Shown: positions 25,532 through 38,847 of the stretch, in pieces
Numbering within the stretch: the stretch's first letter is position 1
Layout of the letters: every line of letters begins with the position of its first letter
Assembly: GCA_029931535.1 (NCBI GenBank)
Contig: JAQPZY010001684.1
Location: forward strand, 5,004,001-5,068,000
Source of the DNA: Margaritifera margaritifera
Lineage: Eukaryota; Mollusca; Bivalvia; Unionida; Margaritiferidae
Length of the DNA: 64,000 bases
Reading direction: 5' to 3'
Program-made: the position numbers and the translations under genes
The notes under the pieces: generated by a model
The model's input: the letters and a program-made list of their open reading frames with translations, nothing else
Database searches by the model: none
What the model was told of the DNA's origin: nothing

Positions 25532-25787
25532 GTAAATTGCTGATACGCATCATGTTAAATACTGACATACTGATCGACTGAGTTTTTAAATAAATGGTTG
25601 TGATCGATGATTTGTGTCAAAATAAAACTTATTCAGATTTTGGCTTTAAATTGTTAAATCTAACAGAAGATTCGAATAGTATACTGACGAAAAGGTACAA
25701 ATTACATTCTTTTTAATTTACATGCCCTTAAAGTAAACGCATGCGCATAGACGATCATCAGAGTGAAATATTTGTCATGTCTTTCAG

Positions 25788-25825
25788 GGATGGTTTATAC
25801 CGACTTGCTTAGAAACATAGTTTAA
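25788..25825 (+). pseudogene. SDR third exon, early stop
   Basis: After an AG acceptor (tgtctttcag) the frame continues in phase from the previous donor as MVYTDLLRNIV and meets TAA at 25823-25825. In the family this position (HPG then V-T-L) is followed by about 60-100 more residues, so either a weak donor (gtttaag at 25820) is used or the protein is truncated here. Confidence 0.65.
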
Positions 25826-27494
25826 GGGCAAAAGCGTTGGTCTGTGGACGCAGTTGGTATGAGCTCCAGCCTCGGACGAACAGGCATTGAATTTTATTAA
25901 AGATGTCCCTCATTTTAAAGCTTCTTAGTATACCGCTGTTCCGCTCATGGATTCCATAAAAATTGGCAGATTTACTTTTATCATTGCAATTTAATTTATT
26001 CCTTTTTAATTTAGTTCATGGCTCAATAGAACCAATTCTGATATAATTTCACCTAAAAAAGTACTGTATTTTTGTTGTTTAATACATTATTTGGAGACAG
26101 CTGTTATTTGAAAATCCCTTAGTAAATAATCCCTCACTTATAACTCGGGTCGCTTTTATGGCTCATATAAACAGCATTTTAAAGAGGGGGTATGGTATTC
26201 ACTTTATGAAGCGGGTGATATTTAAGATTAACTGTGTCAGTCGGTGCGTGCGTGCTTCAACTCGTGGCCATGGGTGCTGCACAGAGTTTGTGCTATTCAT
26301 ATGTCCTATCGATAGTTATTTGCTTGATTTATCCATTGTAAACTAAACGTGTCATGAACTATGAATTGTAATGGTGTCAGATAGACTATTGCTATAGTCA
26401 AAACCTTTTTCGGTATACACGTATTATGATAGCACATTCACTTATTTTATTGTGATAGAGTTATCAGTCTTATTTTATTATGATAGAGTTATCGGTCTTT
26501 TTAATTGTCATAGAGTTATCGGTCTTATTTTTTGTCATAGAGAATCAGATGGAAGTTAAAGAAACTATTTACACGAATGTTCTCCTACGTTGGAACATTT
26601 TTACACACAGATTGTAGACAACTGTAGCTGTCAATGTGGTCTATATTTATTGGGGAGAAATAGGCAACCTAATTTTGGAGTAGGCATGTTTTTTGCGCGC
26701 TCAGAAATGCATGTTATAATTTGTTTCGAACCAAAATGGAGGGTACAGTGGTACATTTCATGATAAAAAGCAATATTGTTAGTTTGCCTCTAGAAAGTAG
26801 AGGAGAACTATTCTATCACCCAGGCGTCGTTGTCGGCGTCCATGTCAGGGTCGGTTTCGGCATGCCCACGTATAACAGTATATAAATATGTACAGCCTTA
26901 ATGCATCCCAACCATTCTTTCTTCCTAAACCCTAGGCAACATGTTGGAGTGGGATTCATAGCATATATCCCCTTGGGAGGGAGCAAACTTTCTACATATA
27001 AGTACATGACATGTAAATTCTTAGTTTAATTGTTGTGTTTCGTTCAGGTTATTTACATCTTATACAAGGGGTATGTAAAAAAGTTCTGCATATTAGTACG
27101 CTGTACAACAAAGTTTTTTTACTAGTAAACAGTACAATAGTGCATCACTTCAAAGAAATATCCACATCTTCTCTATCTGATTATTTAATTCTTAAATACC
27201 AATGTGTATTCATTATTTTGTTCTTTATTAGTGCACAGTACGTCAGTGCATCCCTTCAATATAATAACCAGAAAGTTCCAAGGCCTTACGTATATCCCAT
27301 TAGAAACACAAATCATATATCTCCAACAACCACAAAAAATATAGGGCTTAACGTAGTTAAAAAGAATTCACGTAACGTGGAAAACGAATAACTTTCTAAC
27401 TCGTGCATAAGCACCTCTTTGATCTGATATTGAGAGAGAGGGATCGAGCATTTGTTTTAGCGTTTTGTCTGAGGAAAATGTCAATAGCATTGAT

Positions 27495-27530
<36 letters not shown>

Positions 27531-28200
27531 AGGATGAAAACAAATCATATGTCACCTTATGACAGTTTTCTGATTGAAATCAAGTTATTTCGTATACCTA
27601 AGAGTTTAATGAAGGGCATACATATTTTTTCTTTATAAACAACACAAGCACACGGAGATTTGTAACGTTAGTGTCAATTTCTATACAGATTAACATTGTT
27701 TACGGTGGAACCTAAGAAGCACATATGATAATATAGTACATGAAACAGGACACGAATTTGCTAATATTCAACAAAGAATACAAATACAGATAAACAGAAA
27801 ATAAAAATTCCTGAAATATTTGAAACATTTTCTTATTTCAATATATTAGGTATTTTCTTTTGTTTAAACTTATCAAAAGGATCCGTCTATTCATATGACT
27901 TGATATGCTTTCTTATATATTTTGCATAAATTACTTCAGAATTACTTTTTGTTTCTATGAATTTGCCAATGCTTAGATTTTTTGCAAGTTACTTTGAAGA
28001 TTGATACTTAAAAAGAAAACTAAATCTAAAAATCGTATAGATCATTCTGCAAGAACATTTTCCCGTCTTTTTCGAATCTGTCTACTCTTACAAAGTTTTT
28101 GAAAATGAAATATGCATTTCATCGTTGTTAGGTTTGATTGTGTCCTCTCGATGAGGAACTTTTCTGGCCAGCATCTTTATGAATAGGCGTGAATCATATG
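25826..28200. other. Non-coding; short GA repeat
   Basis: Holds a GA run at about 27499-27527. A 118-codon frame at 27035-27391 lacks recognisable domains and is probably chance. Confidence 0.45.
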
Positions 28201-29690
28201 CGGATAAGTTATGGGAAAATAGAGAAATATATTTAGGATATTTGTAACTAAGATTACAGTCGCTATAGCCATGACCTGTAACTTTATAATATATATGATC
28301 TCTTTTTCACATTAATGTAAAAAAAAAAATTCCCATTGTTTTGTCAAGATATTTTTTTTCTACTTTTTATGGCTTAATTCTTCATACACAGTTTTTAAGT
28401 TAATTTTAAGTTTTCATAAAAGTTTGCTATACAATCTTCTCTGTAGTCTGTTTATTCATATTCATCTCCTACTGATTTAATATGGGTAAAGAATCCCGAT
28501 GGAATATGTTTAGCTGTTTAATCTGTTCATGATTTATTACGATTCTGGTTAAGAGTCCTGACCTCCAGTTGCTTTTCAAATCTCTGTATATAACAAAAGG
28601 AACTTTAACTTTGTTCTAATACTTTGATAATTTGATTTGATAATTCTGAAACTTTATCACATATCCATTTTCTGACAGTTTATATATTATGTTAGCAAAA
28701 TTATTGCATATAATTTTATAAGAATGAAAATTTAACTCGGAATTAAACTGAAAGAAACATTTTCTACAAAAGGGTTCTTTTACAGGCATGAAGATATACC
28801 TGTAAAGATGTTAATTTTGATAACTTTTCAGTAATGAAAATTGTCGGCACTTGTCACAATTAGCATATCTACTTGTTTATCTCTTTTTTTTTCGGAATCT
28901 TTAACTGGTCGATTAACCTTTTTAAGCTTCTGATACAGCCGATTTTAAACCATGGCTGCTCACATTAACTATCTGATATATATTTACTTATATTTTAAAT
29001 TCAGCTTCAAATCATTGATATCTCGAATCTAAGTTGGAGTTTTATTTAACGATTGTAAGATTTTTCCAAGTTATATTTTGTTGTTCTATGTTTATCTTTA
29101 TGACTTGTTGGAGTATTAATAACAGATTCAATAGCATAAAACCGCATTTGTTGTCATCTCTACTCTGAACAGTAATGCAAGTTTTTTTTTCCAGCTTTAC
29201 CTCAGTTTGGTAAATCTATTTAGGAACTGGCTCTTAAAGGTCAATATTTTTCAACGTGCAAAGTAAAATAATTATTTTTTTCAGATTAAAGCTGAAGCTG
29301 GAGTTATTTTTTGAGCAAACTGTGTGAATACAATATATCAAACGTCCTTTCAATAACTACATCCATTTCGTTTCTCTTTATTTTGTTAATACTTCTAGTT
29401 CTATGGTAAAACTCGTTTGATAATAAAATAGTTAAACTGAGGTGCAAACCTACTCGTCTAAACATCTTAAACTCTTTACTGATTATATTTAAGTGGTTCA
29501 ACATCATCAAAATCTATACAGGTGACGATTGCTGCCTCCATAAATTCTATATTCGTTAATATTAATTAATTGTATGTTTTTAAGAATAATCACATTAAAT
29601 GCCTTTCTTTTAAGAAATTTAATTAAAAGTGTCAATAACTTACGTTTTTGTCCGACTTTTGTAATTTTACTCTCTAATAGTTAAGCCATA
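28200..29690. other. Very AT-rich non-coding sequence
   Basis: T-rich sequence with no gene or clear repeat unit, merging into the degenerate repeats that follow. Confidence 0.5.
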
Positions 29691-30640
29691 TTTTTTCATA
29701 AAATATTTTCAGAATTTTCTTTCATTTTTTGTGCCACTATTTAAAAATTTTCAGTAATACTTCTTTGAAAATTTATGTAATATCTAAGCTATTTATTTCA
29801 CAGCAATTTTGTTTTCAACAAAATTGTGTAGAATTTTCTTTTTTTAATGTTTCGGTACAACATTATTTGAATTTTTAGCAATATTTTTTTCTTTAGAATT
29901 TCTTTCACAACTATTTCTTATCAATAATACTGTTTTAGATTTTTCCTGGCTTTTTCGGTAGAACATTGTATACTTTTTTGCGGAATGTATTTCACATGTA
30001 TTATTTTGTGAATTATTCTTCAGAATGTGTGTAATAAAAATAGGTGATAATTCTGCAACAATTTGTACAATTTTGTGTTTCCAATTAATTTTTTACTTCA
30101 GAATGTATCTATTACTTAGAAGTTTTATTTGACAACTACTTTTTCAATAATTCCTTTTCCAAATTGTTTTTCTTCAGAATTTGTATAATAACTGGACAAT
30201 TTATTTCACATCTATTTTTTCTGAATATATCGGTAATACATTATTGTTTTAAAAATTCAATAGTAGTTTTTTTTTATAGAATGTAGGTAATAGCTAGGTT
30301 ATTTATTTCAAAAACAATTCTTTAAGAAATTTATGGCATTTCCTTTTTTTGAATGTTTTGGTAATACATTTTCAGAATTTATGTAACAGCTAGGTTTTTT
30401 ATTTCACAACTATTTCTTCAATAATTGTTTTAAAATACTTTTTTTCTGAATGTGTGAACACTACTGTTTTTAATATTTCAGTAATTCTTTTTCTTCATAA
30501 TGTCTTTATTAACTATCGTTTCAAGAATTGGTTTTAGATTCGTTCTGAGTTTTGAAATAATAGGTTTATGTAATTTTCATTAATATTTTTTTCTCAGAAT
30601 TTATTTAAAAAATTTGTTGTTGTTGATAAGCCTATGCAAT
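29690..30640. repeat. Degenerate AT-rich tandem repeats
   Basis: A loosely conserved core recurs near 29770, 30022, 30110, 30177, 30278 and 30372. It combines (c)agaatntatgtaatanctag with a following ttatttatttcacaactatt. Copies are diverged and irregularly spaced (about 70-250 bases), as in an old satellite or a decayed tandem transposon tail. Confidence 0.55.
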
Positions 30641-30939
30641 ATATCGATTAATTTTTTGGTTTTACTTTCAGCAAAATATTTCCACATTCTCGTCTTAAGA
30701 GTTCGAGTAAACGTTACCACTACAGATGCTTTGTATCTGAGAAAAGTATTCAATTGTTTCTTTCTCAAGTAGTTCCCTAAACTTTAGTTTATAAACACCT
30801 TTTCCTTCATCAGACAATATTTTGATCTGTTTTCTCTCGCTCAAAGATTTCTCTAGAAACGTCCTATTTGTCCCGTCTTTTGCTTGTTTTCACCTTTTGA
30901 GCCCAGGAGTATTTTGAGAAGACATTTATTACTGTAAAC

Positions 30940-30942
<3 letters not shown>

Positions 30943-31011
<69 letters not shown>
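30943..31011. repeat. (AT)n microsatellite
   Basis: An AT run of about 69 bases. Confidence 0.97.
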
Positions 31012-31014
<3 letters not shown>

Positions 31015-33300
31015 ATATGATGTATATGTTATCTGCCTGGAACTATTTATGTAAGTGACTAACATAACCCATTCTATAGGGAGATCGGGTGTGTAAGTGC
31101 ATGTAGATTGTTTGGTTAACTAATCTTTAAGTTAGGAGTATTCAAATATACTTGTATACCTTTGACTTTTTGCTCAAAAGTGATTGCTATTTGTGTATTC
31201 AACTGGACTTTAGTGAGCATAATACAGAATTGTTAAATAGCACTCCATTTATATATAAAATATATTACTTTATATACACACACATATGCATACATATATA
31301 TAAATTGATGGTGATCAAGTTATTGTATTGAAATCTAAAATATTCGAAAAACTTGTTTGTATATTCGTTAAAATTCTGCGAGAAAGCAACCAAGGTAAAA
31401 TCAAAAACTAATATGTTTTTATATACAATTTTAAAGGTATGGTCTAAACTAGTAATCCCAAGCCAGAAACCTAAATTCCAAATGAGAAACTAGAAAAAGA
31501 ATTTATATTTCAAATGAGGAAATAAAGAAAAACAAATAATCTAAGGAATTGGAATAAGGTTTAAATTGAAAATCCTGTATAGTATGAAAAATGACAATGA
31601 TTTTAAATTTTATACAAGCACATATTTTGTTTCTTCCAAAGCTGTTTTAATTCAAATCTATTTTAAAACGTTTTCTAATTCTATTGGTAATGATTCATCT
31701 ATTATAAAAATTGAAATCAGGAAAAACTGAATTAGATTTTTTAATGTTGAAAGTTTATGAAGCACCATCAGAAAGAAAAGACTCAGTAATTAATTTCCAA
31801 TTTATTATTTGTAAGAATCATTGTCTCGGTCTAAGAGGATTAATAACGCAATATTAACAAAGTATAGTTTAAGTAATAACAGATATTCTGAATTAATAAA
31901 ACCACTTTCATCTTCAGATAATAGTTACTTGTTTCATATCTTTATAACACTTACATAAAATTAATTAGGTCTATTAAAAAAATCCTTAAATCCATCTGCC
32001 CACCCTGGTGTTTCAATCCCTGAGGACAACCAACTTAAGTATTTGGATGCACCTGGCCAGTATTAGAGACATGATCTGGATTGCTTTCTTATGTCACATT
32101 GGATGGATATTGGTTGATTGCTTCTATTAGACGGTCAGCTATAACCCCAATTGGAGATCCTATGCCAAATGAAAGACAGGAATTTCTGTCAAGATTTAGT
32201 GATTGCGAACTACCAGTTTAGTAGTATGGTGATCTGGATATTCAACTGGTACACTTGGCGCCAAATTATGGCATACTTGCATCACATATCCACTATAGTG
32301 AGCGACTGTGCTCAATTCATAGCAAAAGGTATTCCCTGGGTGCCCCAAATCCGCCAGTTCTATCACTGTGCCACAGGAAGAATGTAAACAAGCTTAAATA
32401 AATAGCATTAAGTTAGGATAATGCTCATTTCTTCAAAGAAGACAATGGCCTAGGGATAGGAGGGGTAAGCTAGCTAAAATAGAACCGGTCTGTGGTCCAG
32501 CTTATTCCTTCAGCAAAAAATGGTAAGTGGGGTCCATTTTTCTTGAACAGTTTTAAACGTATTTTTCATATACACATGTGCGCTTACGACAAAAATGAAA
32601 TTATGTGTGTGTGTGTTGGGGGGGGGGGGGGAGAAAACTTGGTGGATACGCACATTCTATCTACTCAAAAGTACTAGCATGTCCAGGCAATTTTTGGATC
32701 TGTACAAAGAGAAAGCATATGAGGGAAGCATTTGACATGAATGAATTGCAATGCAACTTCCGAATAAACAACCTTAAAACACAAAATAAAGCATACTATC
32801 ATGAATAACATTCTGGAAACTTACCTAAGTTTTCGTAGCAAGGCAACATCAAATCTGTGCGACGAACCAGCTCTGTAGCAAGTAAAACTGGTAGAAACAT
32901 GTTCATAGAAGGAGAATTGGCAAAAACAAATGAGATAGATGGGAACTTCCTCTTGACGCTATGCCTCAGGCCCCCACCGTCGAGAATAAACAACCTTACT
33001 AAATTGCGTAGAATCTCTGACAGAAAATGTCCACTTGAACCTACTGTCGCACAGAGTCAACAAGTACAAGTCACCGAGGAGAAAGAGTAACAAATATATA
33101 CAAATGAGCCGTTTGATGAACAGGCAAGAATAGAAGAGATTATAAATGAGGATTATCGTGGAAAAATTCAAAGGTGACAACTCCCACCAGCGATGAAAAA
33201 ATTATACCCCACGTAAGAATAAAGCGAATTAAGAGCCTAAGTAAACATCGTATAAAGTTATCAAATCAAAAACAGAGTTTTTGAAATTTCATGATGAAAC
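31012..33300. other. Non-coding, nothing firmly identified
   Basis: No confident gene. From about 31990 to 32400 and again from 32820 to 33100 base composition is more balanced, with short overlapping open frames but no recognisable domain. A G run lies at 32616-32629. Confidence 0.4.
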
Positions 33301-33309
33301 GTATGAAAC

Positions 33310-34422
33310 TCACAAGGAAGAGTTACAGAAGAATATCAGCAAGGAAAGAGACTGAAATATAAAACCTGGTGCGCAAAAACAGTTGGAAAGAAGTAAAAGA
33401 GCGTAATTTTTTGGACATCTAATACAGCTGCAGACTAATTGTAGAGAAAACATTGAGAAAATCACTTCAACTGTTAGCGACTCCTTATCTAGAGCTCTGA
33501 CAAATTGTTTCATAAGGCCTCCACTTGACGTTGTTCCTCCCCACAGAGAACTCGGTCCGATGTGGCCAGTCCCGCCTGTGGTAGTGCGCCTTGGTGTCCC
33601 TGCTGTCCCAAAGGCAAATATAGCAGGGAAACTTGGTAAAACCGCCTTGGAGACCCATCAGGAATGCCACCATTTTGAAGTCTCCTATGACCTCCCAGCC
33701 GTACTCATCATACTTCAAGGCGTCCAGCAAGGTCTTGATGCTGTTGTAATCCTCTTTGAGGTGCACCGAGTGAGCCAGGGGAAGAGACGGGTACTTGTTA
33801 CCATTATGGAGCAGCACGGCTTTGAGGCTCCTGGATGAGCTGTCAATGAAGAGGCGCCACTCATTCTGGTTACAGGCGATTCCGATTGCCTCGAACAGAC
33901 TGCTCACATTGTGGCAGAAGCAGACCCCATCTTGACTGGTGAAGAAGCTGAAAAAAGGTTGGTGACGCTTCCTCTGATCTGCGACTTGCACACTTTCATC
34001 CAACAAGTTCCACTGCTTGAGCCTAGACGTCAAAAGCTCGGCATTGGACTTGGTGAGACCAAGATCTCTAATCAAGTCGTTGGGGTCTTTTTGGTTGGGG
34101 TTGTATGGGTTTCTCTCCTCAGCTCCACCTCTGAAATTGTCATCTGGATCTACAACGTCTTCCTCGCTCTCTGACTTGCTGCTCTCTTTTGAAGACGGCT
34201 GCTCTCTCTCAGGAGGATTGGGTACGGGGAGCTCATGGCAGTGTGGCACCGGGGCGATGGATGAAGGAAGGTCCGGATACGTGATAGCAGGTGCATTCTT
34301 GCCAGTCCGACGTTTGGAAGGGTCCACCATGCAGAAGTAGCAGTTGCTTGAGTGGTCGGTGGGTTCCCGCCAAATTCTTGGGATAGCGAACTTCATGGCT
34401 CTCTTTTCCCCTCTGTACCATC
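33310..34422 (-). pseudogene. Repetitive invertebrate protein family, exon 2 (truncated)
   Basis: Read from an AG acceptor at 34423-34424, the exon opens at WYRGEKRAMKFAIPRIWREP. It contains a CYFC zinc-type pair, an acidic Ser/Glu linker, then the folded part (NEWRLFIDSSSRSLKAVL, DFKMVAFLMGLQGG and CYICLWDSRD). The frame stops at 33485. A +1 frame briefly continues with MKQFVRALDKE near 33480-33513 and then loses similarity, so the C-terminal third is missing. I recall this MASRGC-starting family as very numerous in some invertebrate genomes, which suggests spread with a mobile element. Its biochemical role is not known to me. Confidence 0.65.
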
Positions 34423-34610
34423 CTACAAAAATACATTTATTTCACCCATGACTAATGTGTAAGAGATTCTCGCAACATTTTTCATATATGATATATTTTT
34501 TCAATAACATTGAAAATTGTAAAACATTTTAAAATTAAAAACTTTTACAATTTTAAAAATGTTAACAAATTTTATAACATAAAATTCCGAGCAACAACTG
34601 TCCATCTTAC
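34423..34610 (-). other. 188-bp intron
   Basis: Starts GTAAGA and ends TGTAG on the minus strand. It splits a Gly codon and keeps the frame between the two exons. A short intron retained in a genomic copy means this fragment did not arise by reverse transcription of a spliced mRNA. Confidence 0.8.
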
Positions 34611-34818
34611 CTTCCAGAGTTTTTTTGCAGTGCTCGCAGGTGAAATGAGGTGCCCAGGGTTTGTCTTGATCCTCGACAGGCATGCCGAAATATGCCTTGT
34701 AGGCCTCACACATCTTAGCAGATGCTTCCACGGAGTACTTTTTCGCTCTTGTCTTGATAAATTGGCCGCAGACATAGCAAAATGCGTCTGCCGGATGCTT
34801 GCAGCCTCTTGATGCCAT
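34611..34818 (-). CDS. Repetitive invertebrate protein family, exon 1
   Basis: Opens with MASRGCKHPADAFCYVCGQF and contains two Cys pairs (CYVC and CEHC) suggestive of a zinc-binding N-terminal domain, ending at KTLEG on a good donor. The alternative upstream Met at 34845 adds nine residues; MASRGC is preferred because it matches the family start as I know it. Exon 1 is intact. The partner exon at 33310-34422 is truncated, so the whole gene is probably dead. Confidence 0.65.
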
Positions 34819-35950
34819 CTCAGAAAAATGCAGATATGTATCCACTTAGGCAGCTGGAACTAAACTGAACTGGTGGGCTTAAGGCCCCTGTATTTATACT
34901 ACTATTTATATTACTGGAAAGTTCTAGAAAGTCCTAGAAGTTACTCCAAGTTTACTCAGCACTGAATCTATCTGGATTGTTCTGGAAAATAGGTAAATTT
35001 CAAAATATCACTGTCCTGGTCACAAAAGCAAAGTTTATGGGGAATAATAGCCATTTTCTATACTTTTGAGGCATAAGCAATTAGGAAATAACACTTACTA
35101 CCCAGGAATCAAAAAAAAAAATTGTTACACAATGTTGTTTATTTCGTAGTAAGTATTGTTTTTACGTGTTTCTAAATTTTCTAGAGTCCTTTCAACATCC
35201 GTGTATCGGGTAGATTTGTCAAATGCTCTATGCAAAGGTTCCGTAATCCTGACAGAAGGAGCATCGTCGTCATCATAATTCTGTTTTTCCATAAAATGTT
35301 TACATACTTTGTCCTCTATTTTGTCTTCAACAATTTATTTTCACAGATTGTTTATCAGCCTTTGGAGCATGGCTCTTTTCGTTTTCCTATATCCTTCTAT
35401 CAGCTTTTTATATGTTGCATTTATAACATTTTAAACTAATGTTCTTACTTCGTTCTCGGCAGAGCCAGAGACGCAATAGGACACATAGTCTCCTCTCTAG
35501 ATGTACGCGCTGGGCGTAACTATTCTGAATATGACTGAACCATCCTTTTTTTCTCTCGGTATTTTCATTCCCGTTACTACCAATTGAAAGTCCTGTGAAT
35601 ACTGGATATTCAAAAGATGTATATCTGCATCATATAAAAAGGTATATACATTTTTTTTTTAATTTACTTGGTCCAGATGGTGTAAATATTCTTCCCATAA
35701 ATCATATTTTAGCTAACTGCATGGTAATTCTTTATAATTGAAGAAACTATGGATGTGCGAAAATTGCACGTATGTTTTTGTTTGCTTGTTTGTTTGTTTT
35801 GTTTCTCTATAAATATTCATAATTGATTGTTGTTTTATCAATCGCTTCTATACCGAGCTTGAATAAAGGAAATCTGATGAAAAGGTCTCAATCATACCAG
35901 AAATCTGAAATACATTGGCGAAAACAATCCGGAACCAAATTTAATTCCAT
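34819..35950. other. Non-coding, no gene seen
   Basis: Flank between the zinc-domain family fragment and the LINE tail. No terminal repeats of either element were identified. Confidence 0.45.
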
Positions 35951-37175
35951 CTTTTTGGCATACAAATCAGGTCTCACCTAGAAGCAGCAAAAATCAGTGT
36001 TGCAAATATTGCAGAACTGTGTCTCGCCAAATCACCACCGAGGTTATAAAACCTCCCAATAAAATAGTTGGCCTTTGCCAATTCAAAAAGTCTTCAACAA
36101 ATCATCTTCTTTTTCAGAGTAAATTCAAAGAAACCATAACCCTCCATCGTAGCCATACGTCCCTATATACAGACTGTTCGAAAGGTGAAGACAAAGTTGC
36201 AGCTGCCGTTGCAAAAAACCCCTGGCACCATCTCCAGCTGGTTACCGGAAAAATCCTCAGTTTTTACTGCTGAAATTACAGCCATACTGAAAGCTCAATA
36301 TTACAATGAAACCTCTCAAAAAACAAATTTCGTCATCTTTTCGGATTCCCTTTCTACACTGAAAGCCTTGCAAAAATCTTAAACTTGACGACCTGTTAAT
36401 ATCCCAGATATTACAGAAAAACCATGTCCTCATATAATCTGGGAAAAAGTATTCCGTACTGCTGGGTGCCTAGTTACACTGGTATATAGGGCAATAAAAG
36501 GACAAATAAAGCAGCCAAAGCTACCATGCAGTCACCCGTTTCCAAATGGAGGATTCCAGATACTGACTTCAAATATTGTATAAATCAGGATGTTTGTCAT
36601 ATTTGGCACAATATATGGAATGAAAACACCACAGCAAAAATTTAAGAACATCAAAAACCCACTATTCTATTGGAGAATGGCATCCCTTGTATAGAAGAAA
36701 TCGGAGAGATGAGTTTGCTCAGATCGGATATCGGACACATATACCTGACTAATGCATACCTTCTGAAGGGTGAACCTCGACCGAAATGCATAATAAGCGA
36801 GTGTCTTCTGACAGTGGAACACTCTCTTGTCAAGTGTGTTGGTATCAGTCTTGTGAGACACAAGAATTTTGAAGTGAACTGAATGAGGTAAGGCCATGCG
36901 GTTTATACAACACATTTTAACCTTGTGTTCAGTATTTTACACGTGTTACTGTTATCTGTTATTTCAAATACATTTTACAGAATTTTAGCATTTTTACATT
37001 TTACATCTTTTTTTTTTTTTTTTTGTATTTAAGGTCTACAGTTATTTGAAAGAGCTTATTTGCCGAAATGTTTGTGCAATTCATTTTTACATTTTTCGAA
37101 CATTACCTTTAATTGGCGTCGTATACCCACGCTTGTGCTGAGGTGGCGTGAAACAGTACTACATATACATACATA
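35950..37175 (+). mobile_element. 5'-truncated LINE tail with RNase H, plus strand
   Basis: The RNase H relic is readable at 36160-36380 (YTDCS, SSVFTAEITAIL and FVIFSDSLSTLKAL), followed by a WVPSYTGI-like relic near 36465 and the C-terminal tail SDIGHIYLTNAYLLKGEPRP at 36700-36800. Stops and frameshifts interrupt it. The 3' end near 37130-37180 (cttgtgctgaggtggcgtga then CATA units) matches the reverse complement of 12120-12160, so this is the same LINE family as the 12.1-13.7 kb copy. Confidence 0.8.
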
Positions 37176-37229
37176 CTAGATACGGCGTAAAGTTTAAAAA
37201 TAGCTGACATGTAAAATAAATATATCTGA

Positions 37230-37605
37230 TATCGTGCAATGGTTTTATTTGAAGTCTCACGATTGATTAGATAAACATACTTTGGCTAAATAAACCACAC
37301 ATTATCATCATAATTTGTCCTTGGGATCTGCTGCTAGATGATGGGCCGACTTTACTTACGCCATGCTTGTTGCCATCACCCTTATCGATAACTTCATGTT
37401 AAAGAGGAACAGAAGTGGCTTAGATCTTACCTAGCCAGACCCCCGACCAGATGGATACGGGATGTCCCTGATGCCAGTTTAATCCAGTTGTAGCATGACG
37501 ACATATCTTCTTCATATCTTCTTGTATGGTGATATGCTGCTAAAAGCCAAACTAATCAAGTTAAGTACAAGGAAGGTAATCAAGGTGGAGAATAAACTTC
37601 AAAAA

Positions 37606-37671
<66 letters not shown>

Positions 37672-38795
37672 CAGAGACCCTAAACCACAGAGGTTATTTA
37701 TAATCATAACACTATGAAGACAAATACTCACCATAATTTAATGTTAGAAGCAAAAGAAAAACGGTCTAAAAGATGTCACGCAGAGAGAGAGAGAGAAAAA
37801 GAAAGAAAGAACGAGAGAGAGAGAGAGACTTTCACACTTTAACAGTGAGACAAAGTGAGAGATATCCTCGAACCATAAAACTTAGAAACGTTGCAATTAT
37901 CATAGTGATAAAAAAGAAGACCGACATTCACATTATAAAATACATATGTACAGATGTACACAAATACATATATAATAGATATGTAGGTGAGAACGAGAGA
38001 TAAAAACATTTTCATTAGCTAATTATATGATAATTATTTCTTGCATCCAGTCTTTTCTCACTGTGTAGCTTCCTAAAAACACTTAATTTACAGTTAAAAT
38101 CTTCGTCAATATTCAGCTCTATAAATGAAATTACAAGAATCCTATCTTATGTTTAGGCCTGTATGTACCAGTTACAAGGCAAAGTTCAATGATTGAGATG
38201 TGAGGTAAATATGAAACAAGATCACGTGGAAGGTCCCAATAAAACCTTTTAAATGATAAGATCAACCAATTTTTGTTATAGGTGTGTGTTATTGGGGTCG
38301 ACCTCCAGACATATACTGGATTACATGAATTTTATAACGTTTGTTTCCTCATCCCCCCAACCCACTCCACCTACACGTACAAACAGAGAATAATGCTGTA
38401 GACATTTATATGTCGCAATACGTTCTACTGCGACAGCCTGGTGACACCATACACATGCGCTACTTAGAGTCAAGTAAATATAATACATTGATCACGCGAA
38501 GGCTTTACTTGAACCCTATTAATTGATTAGATAAACATGTTTTAGATAAATAAAAGCACTCATCCATCCATCCATCTTTCGTCCTTGGTATCTACTTCTA
38601 GACTGTACTCATAATCTATTTTTTGCCATGCTTTATTTTGTCAGTTTCAAATCACCCTTATCCACAGCCTCAGATAAAGGAGGGACAGAGGTAGCTCAGT
38701 TGTTGGCTAGTCGGACTCGCAACCAGAAGGATGCGGGGTCGAATACTGCCCAGTCCAGTCTGGCAGGGGAATTTACTCCATCGCCTAAAAGATGT

Positions 38796-38847
<52 letters not shown>

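Noticed and set aside
27035..27391. 118-codon plus-strand frame
   Set aside because: Low-complexity Ile/Ser/Asn composition without domains; probably chance.
38686..38775. Possible functional tRNA gene
   Set aside because: Box A and B are present, but a proper acceptor stem and anticodon arm do not form by eye; more likely a SINE head.
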